NCBI RefSeq assembly: GCF_000143535.2
Contig: NC_037315.1
Span: forward strand, 2,170,001 to 2,234,000
Source of the DNA: Botrytis cinerea B05.10
Taxonomy: Eukaryota > Ascomycota > Leotiomycetes > Helotiales > Sclerotiniaceae
Length of the DNA stretch: 64,000 bases
Direction: 5' to 3'
The number at the start of each line of letters is the position of its first letter. The stretch's first letter is position 1. The notes beneath the pieces are model-generated. The model did not search any database and had not been told where the DNA came from. It saw only the letters and a program-made list of their open reading frames with translations. Below are positions 37,068 to 48,339 of this stretch, piece after piece. Made by a program: the position numbers and the translations under genes.

Positions 37068-37104
<37 letters not shown>
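37057..37104 (+). repeat. compound (ATGT)n(GT)n(ATGT)n microsatellite
   Basis: TATGTATG, then about 14 GT units, then ATGTATGTATGTATG; directly visible. Confidence 0.92.
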
Positions 37105-37105
<1 letters not shown>

Positions 37106-37140
37106 GGGGATGTAAGTAGGTCGGTGGGAAAAAAAAAGAT

Positions 37141-37168
37141 GGGAATGAGAATGGGAATGGGAATGGGA
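37141..37168 (+). repeat. (GGGAAT)n hexanucleotide repeat
   Basis: Four to five GGGAAT/GAGAAT units in tandem. Confidence 0.85.
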
Positions 37169-37396
37169 GTTTTTGTTGGCGAAACAAAACGATGTGGTGC
37201 GGCGCTAATTGGTGCCTGCATAGAATTCACAACCCTTTCTTCCCTTTTCCGCTGCGGATGTATGTGTGTCTGGAAGAAAGAGGCGGGAGGCGACTTGAAG
37301 AATTCCCTTCCTGGCATGGTGCGATATGATACGATATGATGGACGGACGGTAGGTCGGCAGGCAAACAGAGCTGCTTCGTAAATGCGACACTCAGA

Positions 37397-37436
37397 ATGG
37401 ATATGGATATGGATATGGATATGGATATGGATATGG
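37397..37436 (+). repeat. (GGATAT)n hexanucleotide repeat
   Basis: Six perfect ATGGAT/GGATAT units, directly followed by GGTAGG-type repeats. Confidence 0.92.
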
Positions 37437-37900
37437 GTAGGCAGGTGGGCAGGTGGGTAGGTCTGTAGGAATATATAGATATCATTTGACAACATGCAGA
37501 AACAGTCCCTTTGATCATACCCAGGTACGGAGGCACGAAGGCACGTAGGTACTGATATATACTGCTATATGTATATCTATGGATCGCTTTGACTATCTAC
37601 ATTCTCGCTGACGTGCTGTGTCGGTAGGTATGGTGGCATGTCCAAATCAGATACCCAGTCGACACCTCCCGCGCACATACATGTATATTACATGTATGTT
37701 ACATGTATACCACGCCCACCCACGCACACATACATGCACACAAAGGGCAGAGAGTCCGTACAATTGACATCGACTTGCTCATTCGCAGGTCGACAGGCGG
37801 GTAAAGAATGCCACAGGTACAATCCTCGTCCGGACTGCATGTTGCTTCCTCGCCCGTGCAATTGCTCCCGTGCCAACAATGGACGGCTCGAGTCAGAGCT

Positions 37901-37985
37901 GTACGTACGTACATACATACATACATACATACATACATACATTCCTACATTCCTACATACCTACATACCTACATACACACATACC
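37901..37985 (+). repeat. (GTAC)(ATAC)n compound tetranucleotide tract
   Basis: GTACGTACGTAC passes into about ten ACAT units, then into ATTCCTAC and ATACCTAC variants. It is the longest simple tract of the cluster. Confidence 0.9.
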
Positions 37986-38589
37986 TTTGGTGTGACAGAA
38001 CCGTCAAGGAGAACAATCAATGTACGGGTTCCAGAGTCACATCCACTAGAGCGATCCATCCGTCAATCGAACATTTTTGATCTCGAACTTCCAAAATGCC
38101 TGGAGTCTCCACTTTACAGGCGGGGGTCGTGAGACATCCTTGCTAGCGCAGAAGTGGAAGCCCCGGCACACCGATGGCTTGCTGGAGCCAATCACGTGTG
38201 TTTGTGTTCTGGCTGCTCTCCCCACCATTCAGGTTGCATCCATTGACGGTCCTCCCTCCATCCACTGAGGCTGCCATCTCATCGCCAGTCACTCCATCTC
38301 ACCGACCGACTTGGCCCCAGAGAACAAAGGTTGGAAGAAGTCAAATTTCACAACGAGACGGAAAGTTCTTCGGGATCCAGAACTTCCTGCTCTGTTAGGT
38401 GCACACTTCCAGTATTTTGCTACAGTACAACTTGGCGTCAAAAGTTCCCTTTCTTACACTCTTCTCTCACTGCCTGCCCACGGCTATCATTTTAATGATC
38501 GCTTTCTCTCTTTCCTTTTGGTTTGCGTCTTAAATGGCGTATTGCTTTCTTCGTGTTTCTCTGCAGAACACCTTCGCTCCAACCTGGAA

Positions 38590-41500
38590 ATGAAGAAGCC
38601 TGGTGCAGCACGGTCTGGTTTGTATCACAACACTACCATAGATGCAACAAGAGCTGCATCTACAACAATTTCTCGCGTTGCTGTGAAAAGAACATTTGAT
38701 GAGTTGCATGATTCCAAGGAGTCACGGGGAACACCTTCTCCCGCTAATCATCCCCATATCGAAACTGACCTCCCTAGACAGAGAGATTTTAAGCGCCCAA
38801 ATCTCAGAAATACAAATCCCGGTGCTTTAAAGGCAAGTGAAATTGATAATATTACTGTCCAGACTTATTCTGAGTATTCACAAAGACGGCAACTGGCTTT
38901 GACCCCAACCCCTGCCCTGAATCCCTTGCTTGATCTATCACACCCTGCATATCAATTACCAAATCAACTAGTCGAAAATTTTGCTGCCCTAGGAATCAAA
39001 TCGATTTACTCATGGCAATCCGAATGTCTCCTTCGTAGCGGTGCCCTTGCTAGACAGCGCAACCTGGTCTACACTGCTCCTACGGGGGGTGGGAAGTCAC
39101 TTGTTGCGGATGTCCTCATGCTCAAGAATGTTATACAAAACCCGGAGAAGAAAGCTCTGTTAGTATTGCCTTATGTTGCATTGGTTCAAGAGAAACTTCG
39201 GTGGCTCCGAAGAATTGTCCAAGGGATCTCCAAAGAGACATCTGCTCGGGAATCAAAATGGCCATCCATGTGGCGAAACCGAGGGGACGAAAACTCCATT
39301 AGGGTTACGGGTTTCTATGGAGGCAGCAAGTCGAACGCAACATGGGCTGAAATGGACATTGCTGTGTGCACCATAGAGAAGGTGCGTCGATATAAATACT
39401 TTCGCGCTCACGGTTATTGACCAAGAATAATAGGCAAACTCGCTTGTCAACGCCGCCATTGATGAATGCTCCATCGGGAATCTTGGTGTTGTCATCATGG
39501 ACGAGATACATTTCATAAATGACGAAAGCCGTGGATACATATTAGAGTTAATGGCTACAAAACTTCTTAGCCTAGAACAAGGTGTACAGATCGTCGGTAT
39601 GAGCGCGACACTCGATGTAAGTCTATCTCTCCCTTTGTGTTTGTGGTTGACTCGTTGGAAGATCTGTCTGACCAAACAAAGAATGCAGACTTACTCGCTA
39701 AATGGCTCAATAATGCCAAATTTTACATTTCCAACTATAGGGCTGTTCCTGTAGAAGAGCATCTTGTCTTTGAAAATGCTGTATATCCGGCTTCTAGTTC
39801 GAACAGGTTCTACAAGACAGCTTCGCAACTGAATTCTCAGAACTTAGGCAACTCGACGCAGGTGCCCCCGGAACCTCATAGGCGAATACAGACCTCACAG
39901 CATAAAGAGCTTAGCAATCCTCTAATAAACTCGGTCGTTGCTTTAGCCAATGAAACCGCCAGAAGCGGCTATGGTGTGCTAGTATTTTGCAGCAGTGAGT
40001 TTGATCCTTATGCTGGTCCATTTGTCTGCTCTGCCGCATCGTAATACTAAGTCTACTGAATAACAGGTCGCCTGGGTTGTGAAAGGGATGCACTTCTGAT
40101 AAGTCAGGTGCTTCCTTCTATGGATGCTATTGACCCGCTCTTGATGAACAGACGACGCGATCTTCTAAATGACTTAAGAGACACAAGCAGCGGTCTTGAT
40201 CAAGTGCTTGAAAAGACAGTCTTAATGGGCGTGGCCTTTCATCGTATGTATTTTCCACCCGCTAAATTTCTGGATTTCTGACGCCCATCCACAGATGCTG
40301 GCCTGACTACAGAGGAACGCGACTTGGTCGCAGCTGCCTACGATGAAGGCGTATTGAAAGTTATGGTAGCGACCTGCAGTCTTGCGGCCGGCATCAATCT
40401 TCCCGCCCGTGAGTAACCTTTCGGTTCCAAGAAGCTTTTGATAATTTCAATACAATCAGTATTTATTGATCCAAACGCACTAGGAAGGCTGACAATTCAA
40501 TAGGGCGGGTGATATTACATGGCGCTAGAATGGGATCTGATCTAGTCGGCCCTTCAATGCTGTGAGTAACTTACTTATCTCAATTGACTGCAAATGCTAA
40601 TCGTTGTAGCCGACAGATGAGAGGTAGAGCTGGACGCAAAGGGAAGGATGAAATTGGCGAAACATATCTCTGTTGCCAAAAGTCTGATCTCGAAGCCGTT
40701 GCTGAACTCATGGAAGCCGAAATACCTTCAGTGGAGAGCTGCCTGGTGCCAGGCAAGCGAGGTATAAAACGGTAAAAACTCTCTTGTAAATCCTTGTCAT
40801 GTATGATATTGATAATTAGACAGGGCCTTACTTGAAGTAATAGCTACAAAATTAGCTACAAGCAGCGAATCGATCGACGACTATGTGAAAAAAACTCTCC
40901 TGTGTCATACGATTGATCAAGAAGAGTTAAAATCAATGGTTGAGATAACTCTTAAAGATTTACTCGAAAGTGAACTCGTAGAACAGACAGAATCCTATTC
41001 ATACGAAGCTACACGCCTGGGTCAAGCTGTCGTGGCTTCTTCTCTCGCTCCCGAGGATGGCTTGTTCGTCCATAAAGAATTACGAAGATCCCTTGAAGCC
41101 TTTGTACTAGATTGCGAAATGCATGTGCTTTACACCTTCACGCCCGTTCAGGCTATGCAGGGCAGCATCAACTGGCAAATATTCCGCAGGGAAGTTGATA
41201 TGCTCGATGAGAGTAACTTAAGAGTCCTTGGTTTCGTTGGACTTAAGCCGTCATTGATCAATAAAATGTAAGTTCATTCGCTGCTATACATTTATCTATT
41301 GCTCAACTTTTGACTTTCGTTTAGGGCACAAGGAGGATCGATGAGGGAGTCAACACCGGATGAAATTGAGATTACCAGAATATACAAGAGATTCTATACC
41401 GCTCTACAACTTCGAGACCTTTGTAACGAAATGCCGGTCCACGCCGTTGCTCGCAAATACGACTTACCACGAGGAACCATACAAAACTTGGCTCAAACGT

Positions 41501-41984
41501 GTCATGGCTTTGCTGCGGGAATGATTAAGTTCTGTGAGAAGATGGATTGGGGAGCACTAGCTGCGGTGCTTGATCACTTCTCCGATCGTCTAAAAGCTGG
41601 TATGTCCTTCATTTAATCACAATAACTGTGTAGACAATTCGGATTCGAATTTTCTTGCTTTCTCAATATTTTTACTAGCTTATCTAACAAGCAATAGGCG
41701 CTAAGTCCGACCTACTCGCTCTAGCGGAAATCACGTTCATCAAAAGTCGAACAGCAAGGATCTTCTGGGACAATGGCTATAAAACCGTTGGGGCGATTGC
41801 AGGCGCAGACTTGAAGGAACTAATACCAATACTCCTAATGGCACAGCCGAAAAAGTTGCGGCTGGCGTCCGATGATGAGGAAAAGTACCATGCCAAACTT
41901 TGTGCGAAAGCGACAAAGATTGTTGAATCGGCGAATCGAATATGGGAACGACAGATGCAGCAGGAGATCTATGAAGAAGATTAA
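38590..41984 (+). CDS. HELQ/Hel308-like superfamily 2 DNA helicase
   Basis: Ten exons: 38590-39381, 39434-39616, 39682-39994, 40067-40243, 40295-40408, 40504-40561, 40610-40771, 40824-41267, 41325-41599 and 41698-41984; 934 aa. Motifs: Walker A TAPTGGGKSLVADV (about residue 162); motif II MDEIHFINDESRG (about 285); motif III VGMSATLD; NAKFYISNYRAVPVEEHLVFENAVYP, typical of HELQ; and motif VI RQMRGRAGRKGKDE (about 547). After the core come a winged-helix/ratchet region and a helical end (HAVARKYDLPRGTIQNLAQT). No polymerase domain follows, so it is the HELQ/Mus301 type and not a full Pol theta/Mus308. Family role: 3'-5' unwinding in replication-fork and interstrand-crosslink repair. The start is chosen at MKKPGAARSG; a longer in-frame start exists at 38311. 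Confidence 0.9.
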
Positions 41985-42682
41985 CACAATTGACCGAAAA
42001 GATTTTATTGGGGTGCTCAGTAATATTTACACTACATATAGGTACATAGAGCATGTCCATAAGTGAATTGAACATATCAAATCTGTCACAATTCAACCCG
42101 AGTCATTTTCCAGTGCTGAAAGTCCAGCGGCAGACGAATTGAATGGCGTCGTTATGAAACAAGACAGTATCTGCCGCCCATTTTTTTATTCTTCATTGTT
42201 CCGTTCAGGATTCGATATTGAGCCCCCCCAAATGTCCCCCTCCACCTTAATCAATCGAGCCTGGTTGGCCGCCCATTCCGTATCGAGCATTGAAGCCTTG
42301 CTATGTAATCCTGTCCCATGCAAGGCTTCTGACTGATAAATATGCTTTAAAATATATCTTGAAATTTGTTGCACACATTGTTTTGGAGTCCGTCTTATTG
42401 GGACCTTATTCTGTTTCGTTGGCAGGGGTGCGGTGCGAAATGTTTTCCCTTTTCAAGCTCCCTTCACCTAAGATTCGAAATCATCAAATTGTAACGTATA
42501 ATTATGTATAATTATTCATCGATTTCAAAAACCCATATAACTTACATAAATCTAGACTTGGGGGGGAGAAACATGTTCATAGTGTATAAACTTTTCGCAA
42601 ATACATCAGCACAAGAATGCCCTCGCGGGCTACATAAAATTTCCAAGGACTTTGCATATATTATATACCACGTTTTATAACT
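41985..42682. other. convergent intergenic region, 698 bp
   Basis: 3' flanks of the helicase and amadoriase genes. No supported gene; short ORFs only. Confidence 0.5.
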
Positions 42683-44308
42683 CTATCTAGTAGGGAGGTC
42701 TGTCCATTCTCTGACGTCCTGAAAGTCCATGATTTCATTCGGTCCCCCGAATCTTCCTAGTAGATCCTTCCAATTTCTATTCACTGCCGTTTCGGGTCGC
42801 CATCTGAAGGCATTCTTTAGCTTTGGGTCTAATACCCCTTCCATTAAATCGACAACAAATCCTCCAACTGAAGTAATGTGCATAAAGCCGTGTCCGCTTC
42901 CGCCAACTGCCAGAGTTAGCGAAGCGAATCCCGGAGGAGTGTCGATGAGAAATGCCCGGTCAGGGGTGTCAGCGCACCAGCAGACTCGAGCAAAGGATAA
43001 GGGGCGATCTGCGAGATGAGGCATGGTTTCTAGCAGAAATTGCCGAATTCTCTTTGACGAATCTATAGGGATCTGTTGTTTTGAAAACGGAATGCTCCTG
43101 ATTTTGCCATCTGGCCCTTTGATCTAAGGCATAATTCGTCAGCGCTTATTGCTAGGTTAGACTTGGAGGTGCTGCTCTTAGCAGAAGCTAGTGTGGTACG
43201 ATAGGAGAAAGGGCCGAAAGCCAATCTTGCATGTCTCCAAAGTAGAACACTCTTCAAAATCCAGATTCAATATGAAAAACAATGTTTTCCATATCCACAT
43301 GAAGACTAAGAAACCAAATACACTTCTGAGGTTCTTTTCTGGTGCTCTGACCTTTTCTCCTGATCACAATAGTAAGCAGGAAATGAACTTACCCAGTTGC
43401 AATAGCCAGGGTGCTCGTCACATATCTTGAGCTCATGATTGTCTTCGTCTGGTTCCATAAAGAATCCTTTTTCTATGTTGAAGAGTACTGGTAGGTTCTT
43501 GTACAATTTTGTCTCATCCTCCGACATCTTGATATGTCCTAGAGTCCAGGCTGTTGGCCGAAGTTGATCCTTGAAGTCGAAAAGCGCATCGGCTCCAGCT
43601 CCAGCGGCAAGTATCGTCCTATCACCCCGATGCTCCTTTCCATCAGCAGTCTTGACACCTAGTACGTCCCCGTCCTCATAAAGGAGACTGGTGACGGAAC
43701 CTTCAGGTGAACCGGTAATGAACTTCACCCCAAGCCTATCAGCCTCTTTTGCTGCACTTTCCAGTGCTTTACGAGCATGCACCCAGCCGGCGCCTGAAGA
43801 CTTGAACACACCTTTCCAGCCGGGAAAATCTCCTGTCAGTACGCCAGGAGGCATCGTCTTTCTGAAGTCCTCTGCAGTCGTTATTCTTACAAACCCAGAC
43901 TTTGAATCTGGCAGCTCTCGCTTTTCAATATGCTCCAATGCAGCTGGCGTATCTGCAGCTACGATGTACCCAGTAGAATGGTAGTAAGGCTTGAATACTG
44001 AATCATTCAGCCAGCCTTCCGTCGCTTTGTTAAGTAGAATCATGGAAATATCATCTTCGCCCTCGGTAAAAGAGCCTATGTATGTCAGTGAATTTCCTAT
44101 GCATTCAAAAATTCCCATTGCGGTAATCACCTTCTTCTACAATCTTATTGACATCATTTCCGGCGGCTATTGGGGATGGTATTGGATATGAATCGAGTAT
44201 TGTAACGTCTATATAACCTCGACGAGCCAAGTGGAGAGCTGTAGATACAGCCCAAGTCCCACCTCCCACGATGAGGATTCGAGATGATTTGGTAAGTTCA
44301 GTTGGCAT
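42683..44308 (-). CDS. fructosyl amino acid oxidase (amadoriase), FAD-dependent
   Basis: Three exons: 44308-44131, 44075-43393 and 43123-42683; 433 aa. The family oxidises glycated amino acids (Amadori products) to amino acid, glucosone and H2O2. The dinucleotide-binding motif is ILIVGGGTWAVSTALHLARRG (from residue 11), followed by DSYPIPSPIAAGNDVNKI, diagnostic for amadoriases. The C-terminal CWCADTPDRAFLID (C335/C337) lies where the family binds FAD covalently through cysteine, then GGSGHGFMH. The glycine-rich motif reads GGGTW, as in the family's GAGTW. The protein ends LPTR and not in an SKL-type peroxisomal signal, which is unusual for amadoriases. The last intron is rather long (269 nt). 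Related sarcosine or pipecolate oxidases are the alternative. Confidence 0.9.
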
Positions 44309-44642
44309 GATTAGAATTGGGAAACGTTTCACCAAGTTACATTTCTCGATTGGGAGCTTGGGTATACCGTTATATATCTACGTTTTGAGTCTCGAGAGAA
44401 GATGCTGAGTAGAAATGATGGGTAGGTGGTTAAACACAACTGCATGCAGTTTCGCTTGGACCTTCCCACCCACTTTCGATCTTTCTATCTATCTGCACTG
44501 GAACCCCACCCCACCTCACCCACCAAACGGTCACTCCAAACACAATCTTACACATAATCTGAGTAACGGTATCTGTTCCGGTGTGTCTACCAAGCATCCC
44601 GTACCAAATATTTCCACATTCTTTCGCTGATTTGATCTGTGT

Positions 44643-45884
44643 ATGCGATCGTCTTGTCTCCACTCGACGATCACCGCCAGAGATTCAACAACTTTCTACA
44701 TCCACGTTGGTACAAGCACGAATTGTTTGCGACCTTACACCAACGCTCGGCGAAAATCATCGACCGCTATCTCACTACGTATTGCGTTATCAAGGTTATT
44801 TCTTCACTTCCTCCACCTCCTCCATCTCGATGCTCAATGTAAATCATGCCACGACGTAAATCTTTTGGCGCTTTCGGCGTGCCATAAGAGTAAAACAGAT
44901 GCATCATGGGGACCGATTGCCATGCAGCTCAAGGCGCGGGTTCTCCATTTCTTGCGAGGAAGACTCAATCAAGGAGACTCCGTGGAAATATCAAGAGACC
45001 CCGAAATGATTACCACAAGTGTGATCATGTGTTTATATGAAATCATTGATGCATGCGATGAACAGTGGGTAGTTTACCTTCGAGGCGCGCGCGACATTAT
45101 CCGTATCCGAAAACAATTCCCATTACTTGCCACTGAAAAAAGCCTATGGCAGCCTCTCTTTTCATTTTCAGAACGCTTCTTCGCATACCAGGATGTACTG
45201 GGACGAACAGCATGTGCCGGTGTACCAAATTTCAAGAGTTGTGCTTGGACATCGAAAGCTCACGAAATCGATATATCAATGGGCTGTTCCCCAGAACTCT
45301 TCCACATACTAGGGTCAGTCACAGATCTAATTAAACTGAAACGTAAAGATCCTATGTGTGCATCTGAGGAGCTGTTTATCAATGAAGCTGCAAGCCTGGA
45401 GCAACGACTCAATGGTCTCATCCAGACTGTACATCAGGATGACGATTGTGTAATTTTGCACTCGGCAGAATTGAAGCGACAGGCGGCTATCTTGTACCTT
45501 CACTGCACTCTGTACAACGCATCGCCTAACACAGATTTTGTTGTCAGGCGAGTTCCTGAAATTCTTCAAAATATTTCCCTGTGCCTAGATAGTGGCCTTG
45601 TAACAAGTTTGACATGGCCTGTTTTCGTTGCGGCAGTCGAACTCAATCCACTAGATGACATGATTATGCTTGACAATAGACATGTGTCAGGGCGAGAATT
45701 TGTTCTCAGTACATTGGCAGTAATGTCAACCTGTACCATTGCAAATTTAGAGAGGACGAGATCAGTCATAGTGGATGTTTGGCAACGCAGAGATTTATCT
45801 TTGTTAGAAAACACTATGCAGGGCATTACAAGCGATTGGGAGAAGTATGTCGAGCCTGTTAGTGTAAATTTAAGTCTCGGGTAA
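44643..45884 (+). pseudogene. fungal-specific transcription factor domain fragment (Fungal_trans_2-like), 5' part lost or mis-modelled
   Basis: The open frame of 413 codons has two parts. From about codon 72 (NLLALSACHKSK) to the end it resembles the regulatory domain that follows a Zn2Cys6 finger: LRGARDIIRIRKQFPLL, ERFFAYQDVLGRTA, EAASLEQRLNGLIQ, HCTLYNASPNTDFVVRRVPEIL and WPVFVAAVELNP. The first 70 codons are Ser/Arg/His/Leu-rich, do not look like protein and have no zinc cluster. No Zn2Cys6 motif is found in any frame upstream to 44309. Either a fingerless regulator with an unrecognised 5' exon structure or a truncated relic. Its position next to an RIP-scarred pseudogene favours the relic, but the frame itself has no stop. 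Confidence 0.55.
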
Positions 45885-46303
45885 CGGAAGACACTATACT
45901 TAGTCAAAATCTTTCATTGAGAGATTCGCCTTAAAGCTCCTGCCCGACCAACTGTTTCTGAATTCCCATTCCCAGATTTCAGTCGAATAATTCTCTCATC
46001 AGGATCCCAGAAAGACAAATCAATCATATAGTCTTATCAAATGCGGCCAACTTTGGGGCGATCCAAGCTACCCTCACCATGGATGGTTAACAGAAGTATG
46101 AGGCAGGCCCCCACTTTTCACATCAAGGTCAGATGCGGAGTAAAGCTCGCTTCTCACCAGAACCTTCATCCTAAAACGATCGGCCATTCAATTGGTATTC
46201 TGTGATCGATTATCGAGATATGTGAGATATGTCTGATTCGAAAAGGGCAAGTTGTAGACGACAGGTACATGTATAAAGATGCCTTCCTTTGTCTTTGTCA
46301 ACA
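45885..46303. other. intergenic, 419 bp
   Basis: Between the regulator fragment and the transporter pseudogene. Nothing recognised. Confidence 0.45.
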
Positions 46304-48293
46304 ATGTACTCTGCCAACAGGTCTACACCCAATATGTCACAAGTTACAATCGAAGATGTTCTAGATACTGAGTATATTATCGACGGTAATCACCCTGCCA
46401 CCTCACTGCTTTTTCAATGGCTCACTGAATATATAGTTGATCACTCACTGAACCATTCTCGCTCGGGAGGAGACCCATCGAATATTATTATGGTTCCTCG
46501 GCCCACGACCTGTGGTGGAGATCCCCTGGTATAACTCTTTGTTGAATTGGGACTATCATTATTTTGGTGAAAAAAGTTAAGCTTTGGCCGCGATGGAAGA
46601 AATACTGCCAACTGTTCCTTGTTACGTAAGTTTCTTACTGACGTAGAAACCAGTGAGCCGACGTATGTTTAACTGACTTATAATCAGACTCTATGCTTCT
46701 ATATTCAGCTTCGGAGAGAACACTCTTGGAGGTATGTAAAGAAGGTGTTGATCATTGGGTCCAAATTGGCTGACGTGAGATATCAGCTGCTTGGGAGACC
46801 TTATCCAAGGACACAAATGTTAACATTCCCACCATGAATGGCGATTCGGCTCTCAACTACCTACTACTGGTTGGTTATGTAATAAGTAGTATCATGCAGT
46901 TCTCTTTTTAAACAATTTTTGGGCCTTCTGTAACATACTTTGGATACCTGCAGCTAAAAAGCTGGGCAGCAGATTTGTATTTCTGACCACGGCTCTAACT
47001 TGCATGTGTGCTGGTATTTGGCTTGGCGAGTTTCACGGTAATGGACAGTGGATAGGTGCCATGACCTTGAATGGTTTGGATACATCAGCATATCAGGCTG
47101 TAATCCAATTAACCATATTCAACATATTCTTTGTCTATTAACGTGGCAGGACGCTTGCAGTTTGTCTGTTCGGACAACAACTTAGGTCTGTGTGGGCTCT
47201 ATTGGTATCATAGATATGACCAGGATTTGAAGCTCACTGTTCTATAGCCTTGGTCTCATTTCTGGAGGTTATATCGCCGATGGCCCTGGATGGAGATGGA
47301 TTCAGTACATTGTAGGCATTATCGATGGCGTTGTATTTTTGTTGCTATTTTTTTCCTTCGAAGAGATGGCATTTCCACACTTCCTCTTCTCCTCAATAGC
47401 CACTGATCGAGATCGAGCTGTTGCATAAACAAATGTTGAGTCGAGCGAGAAAGATTTGGAGATGTCGAATACAAGGCTGTCGCACAATTCCACTTCGGTA
47501 GAATCGCCGTCTTCGCTATTTCCAAGACGAACCTACCTCCAAACCCTCACGCTGTTGGTACACGAGCCAGCTGATACGATAACATACTGGGACTACTTCA
47601 TGCGTCCCTTCTTGCTGTAGTTGTTTACTACAGCTGTTATTCCAGGGTTCATCTTCGCTTTTGGATGCACAGCTGGGATAGTATCCTTCAATACTATATC
47701 AAAGATTTTTTCCTCTGATCCATATGGCTTCTCATCAACGACAGTTGGCCTTATTTTCTTTTGCAACCCTCATCGGATCTATCATCGGTTACTTCACTGG
47801 AGTGGCATCTGATCATATTGTTATTTTGCTTGCCAGTCGCAACAAGGTGGTTGAGGAGCCTGAAGTGCGTCTCTGGACCCTTACTGCAAGTTTCTTGTAT
47901 GCGGCTGTCGGTTATATGCTCTACGGTTGGGGTGCTCAGACTCAGGCAAGCTGGGTCGCAGTTTCTATTGGCTTGGGGGCTCTAATGGCTCAGCAAGTGA
48001 GCGCCTGCACAATCGCCACCCCATATGCAATGGAAAGTTTCCCCGGTCTTGCCGGTGAACTAGTGGTTATATTGGCAATGTGCAGCTCCATGGTCAATTT
48101 TGCAATTTCATACAGTGTGCAACCCTTCATTGATGCTACAGAATAGGGTTGGACATTTTTCTTTTTTGGAATGTGCGTTCTAGCTAGTATATCTGGTGGA
48201 GTTCTGCTTATGATGCATGGAAGGAAATGGAGATGGAAATGTGCTCCAAAATATCGTCAATATATAAACAAGACAGTCACACTGGTCTCTTGA
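46304..48293 (+). pseudogene. MFS transporter pseudogene with four nonsense codons and a frameshift
   Basis: Family features remain readable in order: HPATSLLFQWLTEYIVDHS, IMVPRPTTCGGDPL, WPRWKKYCQLFLVT, ASIFSFGENTLGA, AWETLSKDTNVNIPTMNG, NILWIPAAKKLGSRFVF, MTLNGLDTSAYQAVIQLT, GGYIADGPGWRWIQYIVG, WDYFMRPFLL, SSDPYGFSSTTVGLIF, GYFTGVASDHIV, ALMAQQVSACTIAT and a C-terminal membrane segment to the TGA at 48291. Introns are still recognisable (for example 46620ish-46687 with GTAAGT). Disabling changes: TAA at 47139, TAA at 47426, TAG at 47618, TAG at 48144 and an extra T in the TTTT at about 47757-47761. A fungal DHA1-like major facilitator is the likely ancestor; the substrate is unknown. It cannot make a full protein. 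Confidence 0.88.
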
Positions 48294-48339
48294 ATCGAAT
48301 ATACAAATAATGGAATTGATCAGCGCACGGCTCACTTAT

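Larger units (their letters stand above)
36069..38589. promoter_or_regulatory. 2.5-kb divergent region with a microsatellite cluster
   Basis: Between the Snt2-like and helicase starts. It holds at least six different simple repeats (listed separately) and no credible gene. ORFs of 60-160 codons on both strands are repeat-derived, rich in Tyr/Ile/Thr/His or Tyr/Val/Cys. The part after 38,100 is more complex and is probably the helicase promoter and leader. An in-frame ATG at 38311 would extend the helicase by 93 residues, but that extension contains a run resembling neither targeting nor domain sequence. Confidence 0.6.

Noticed and set aside
37045..37536. 163-codon minus-strand ORF and similar plus-strand ORFs in 36-38 kb
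   Set aside because: They are translations of microsatellites (runs of Thr-His, Ile-His, Tyr-Val-Cys) and have no gene-like composition outside the repeats.
38590..41984. Full DNA polymerase theta (Mus308)
   Set aside because: The helicase half is clear, but the frame ends at 41984 and the following 700 bp and the opposite-strand gene contain no polymerase A domain.
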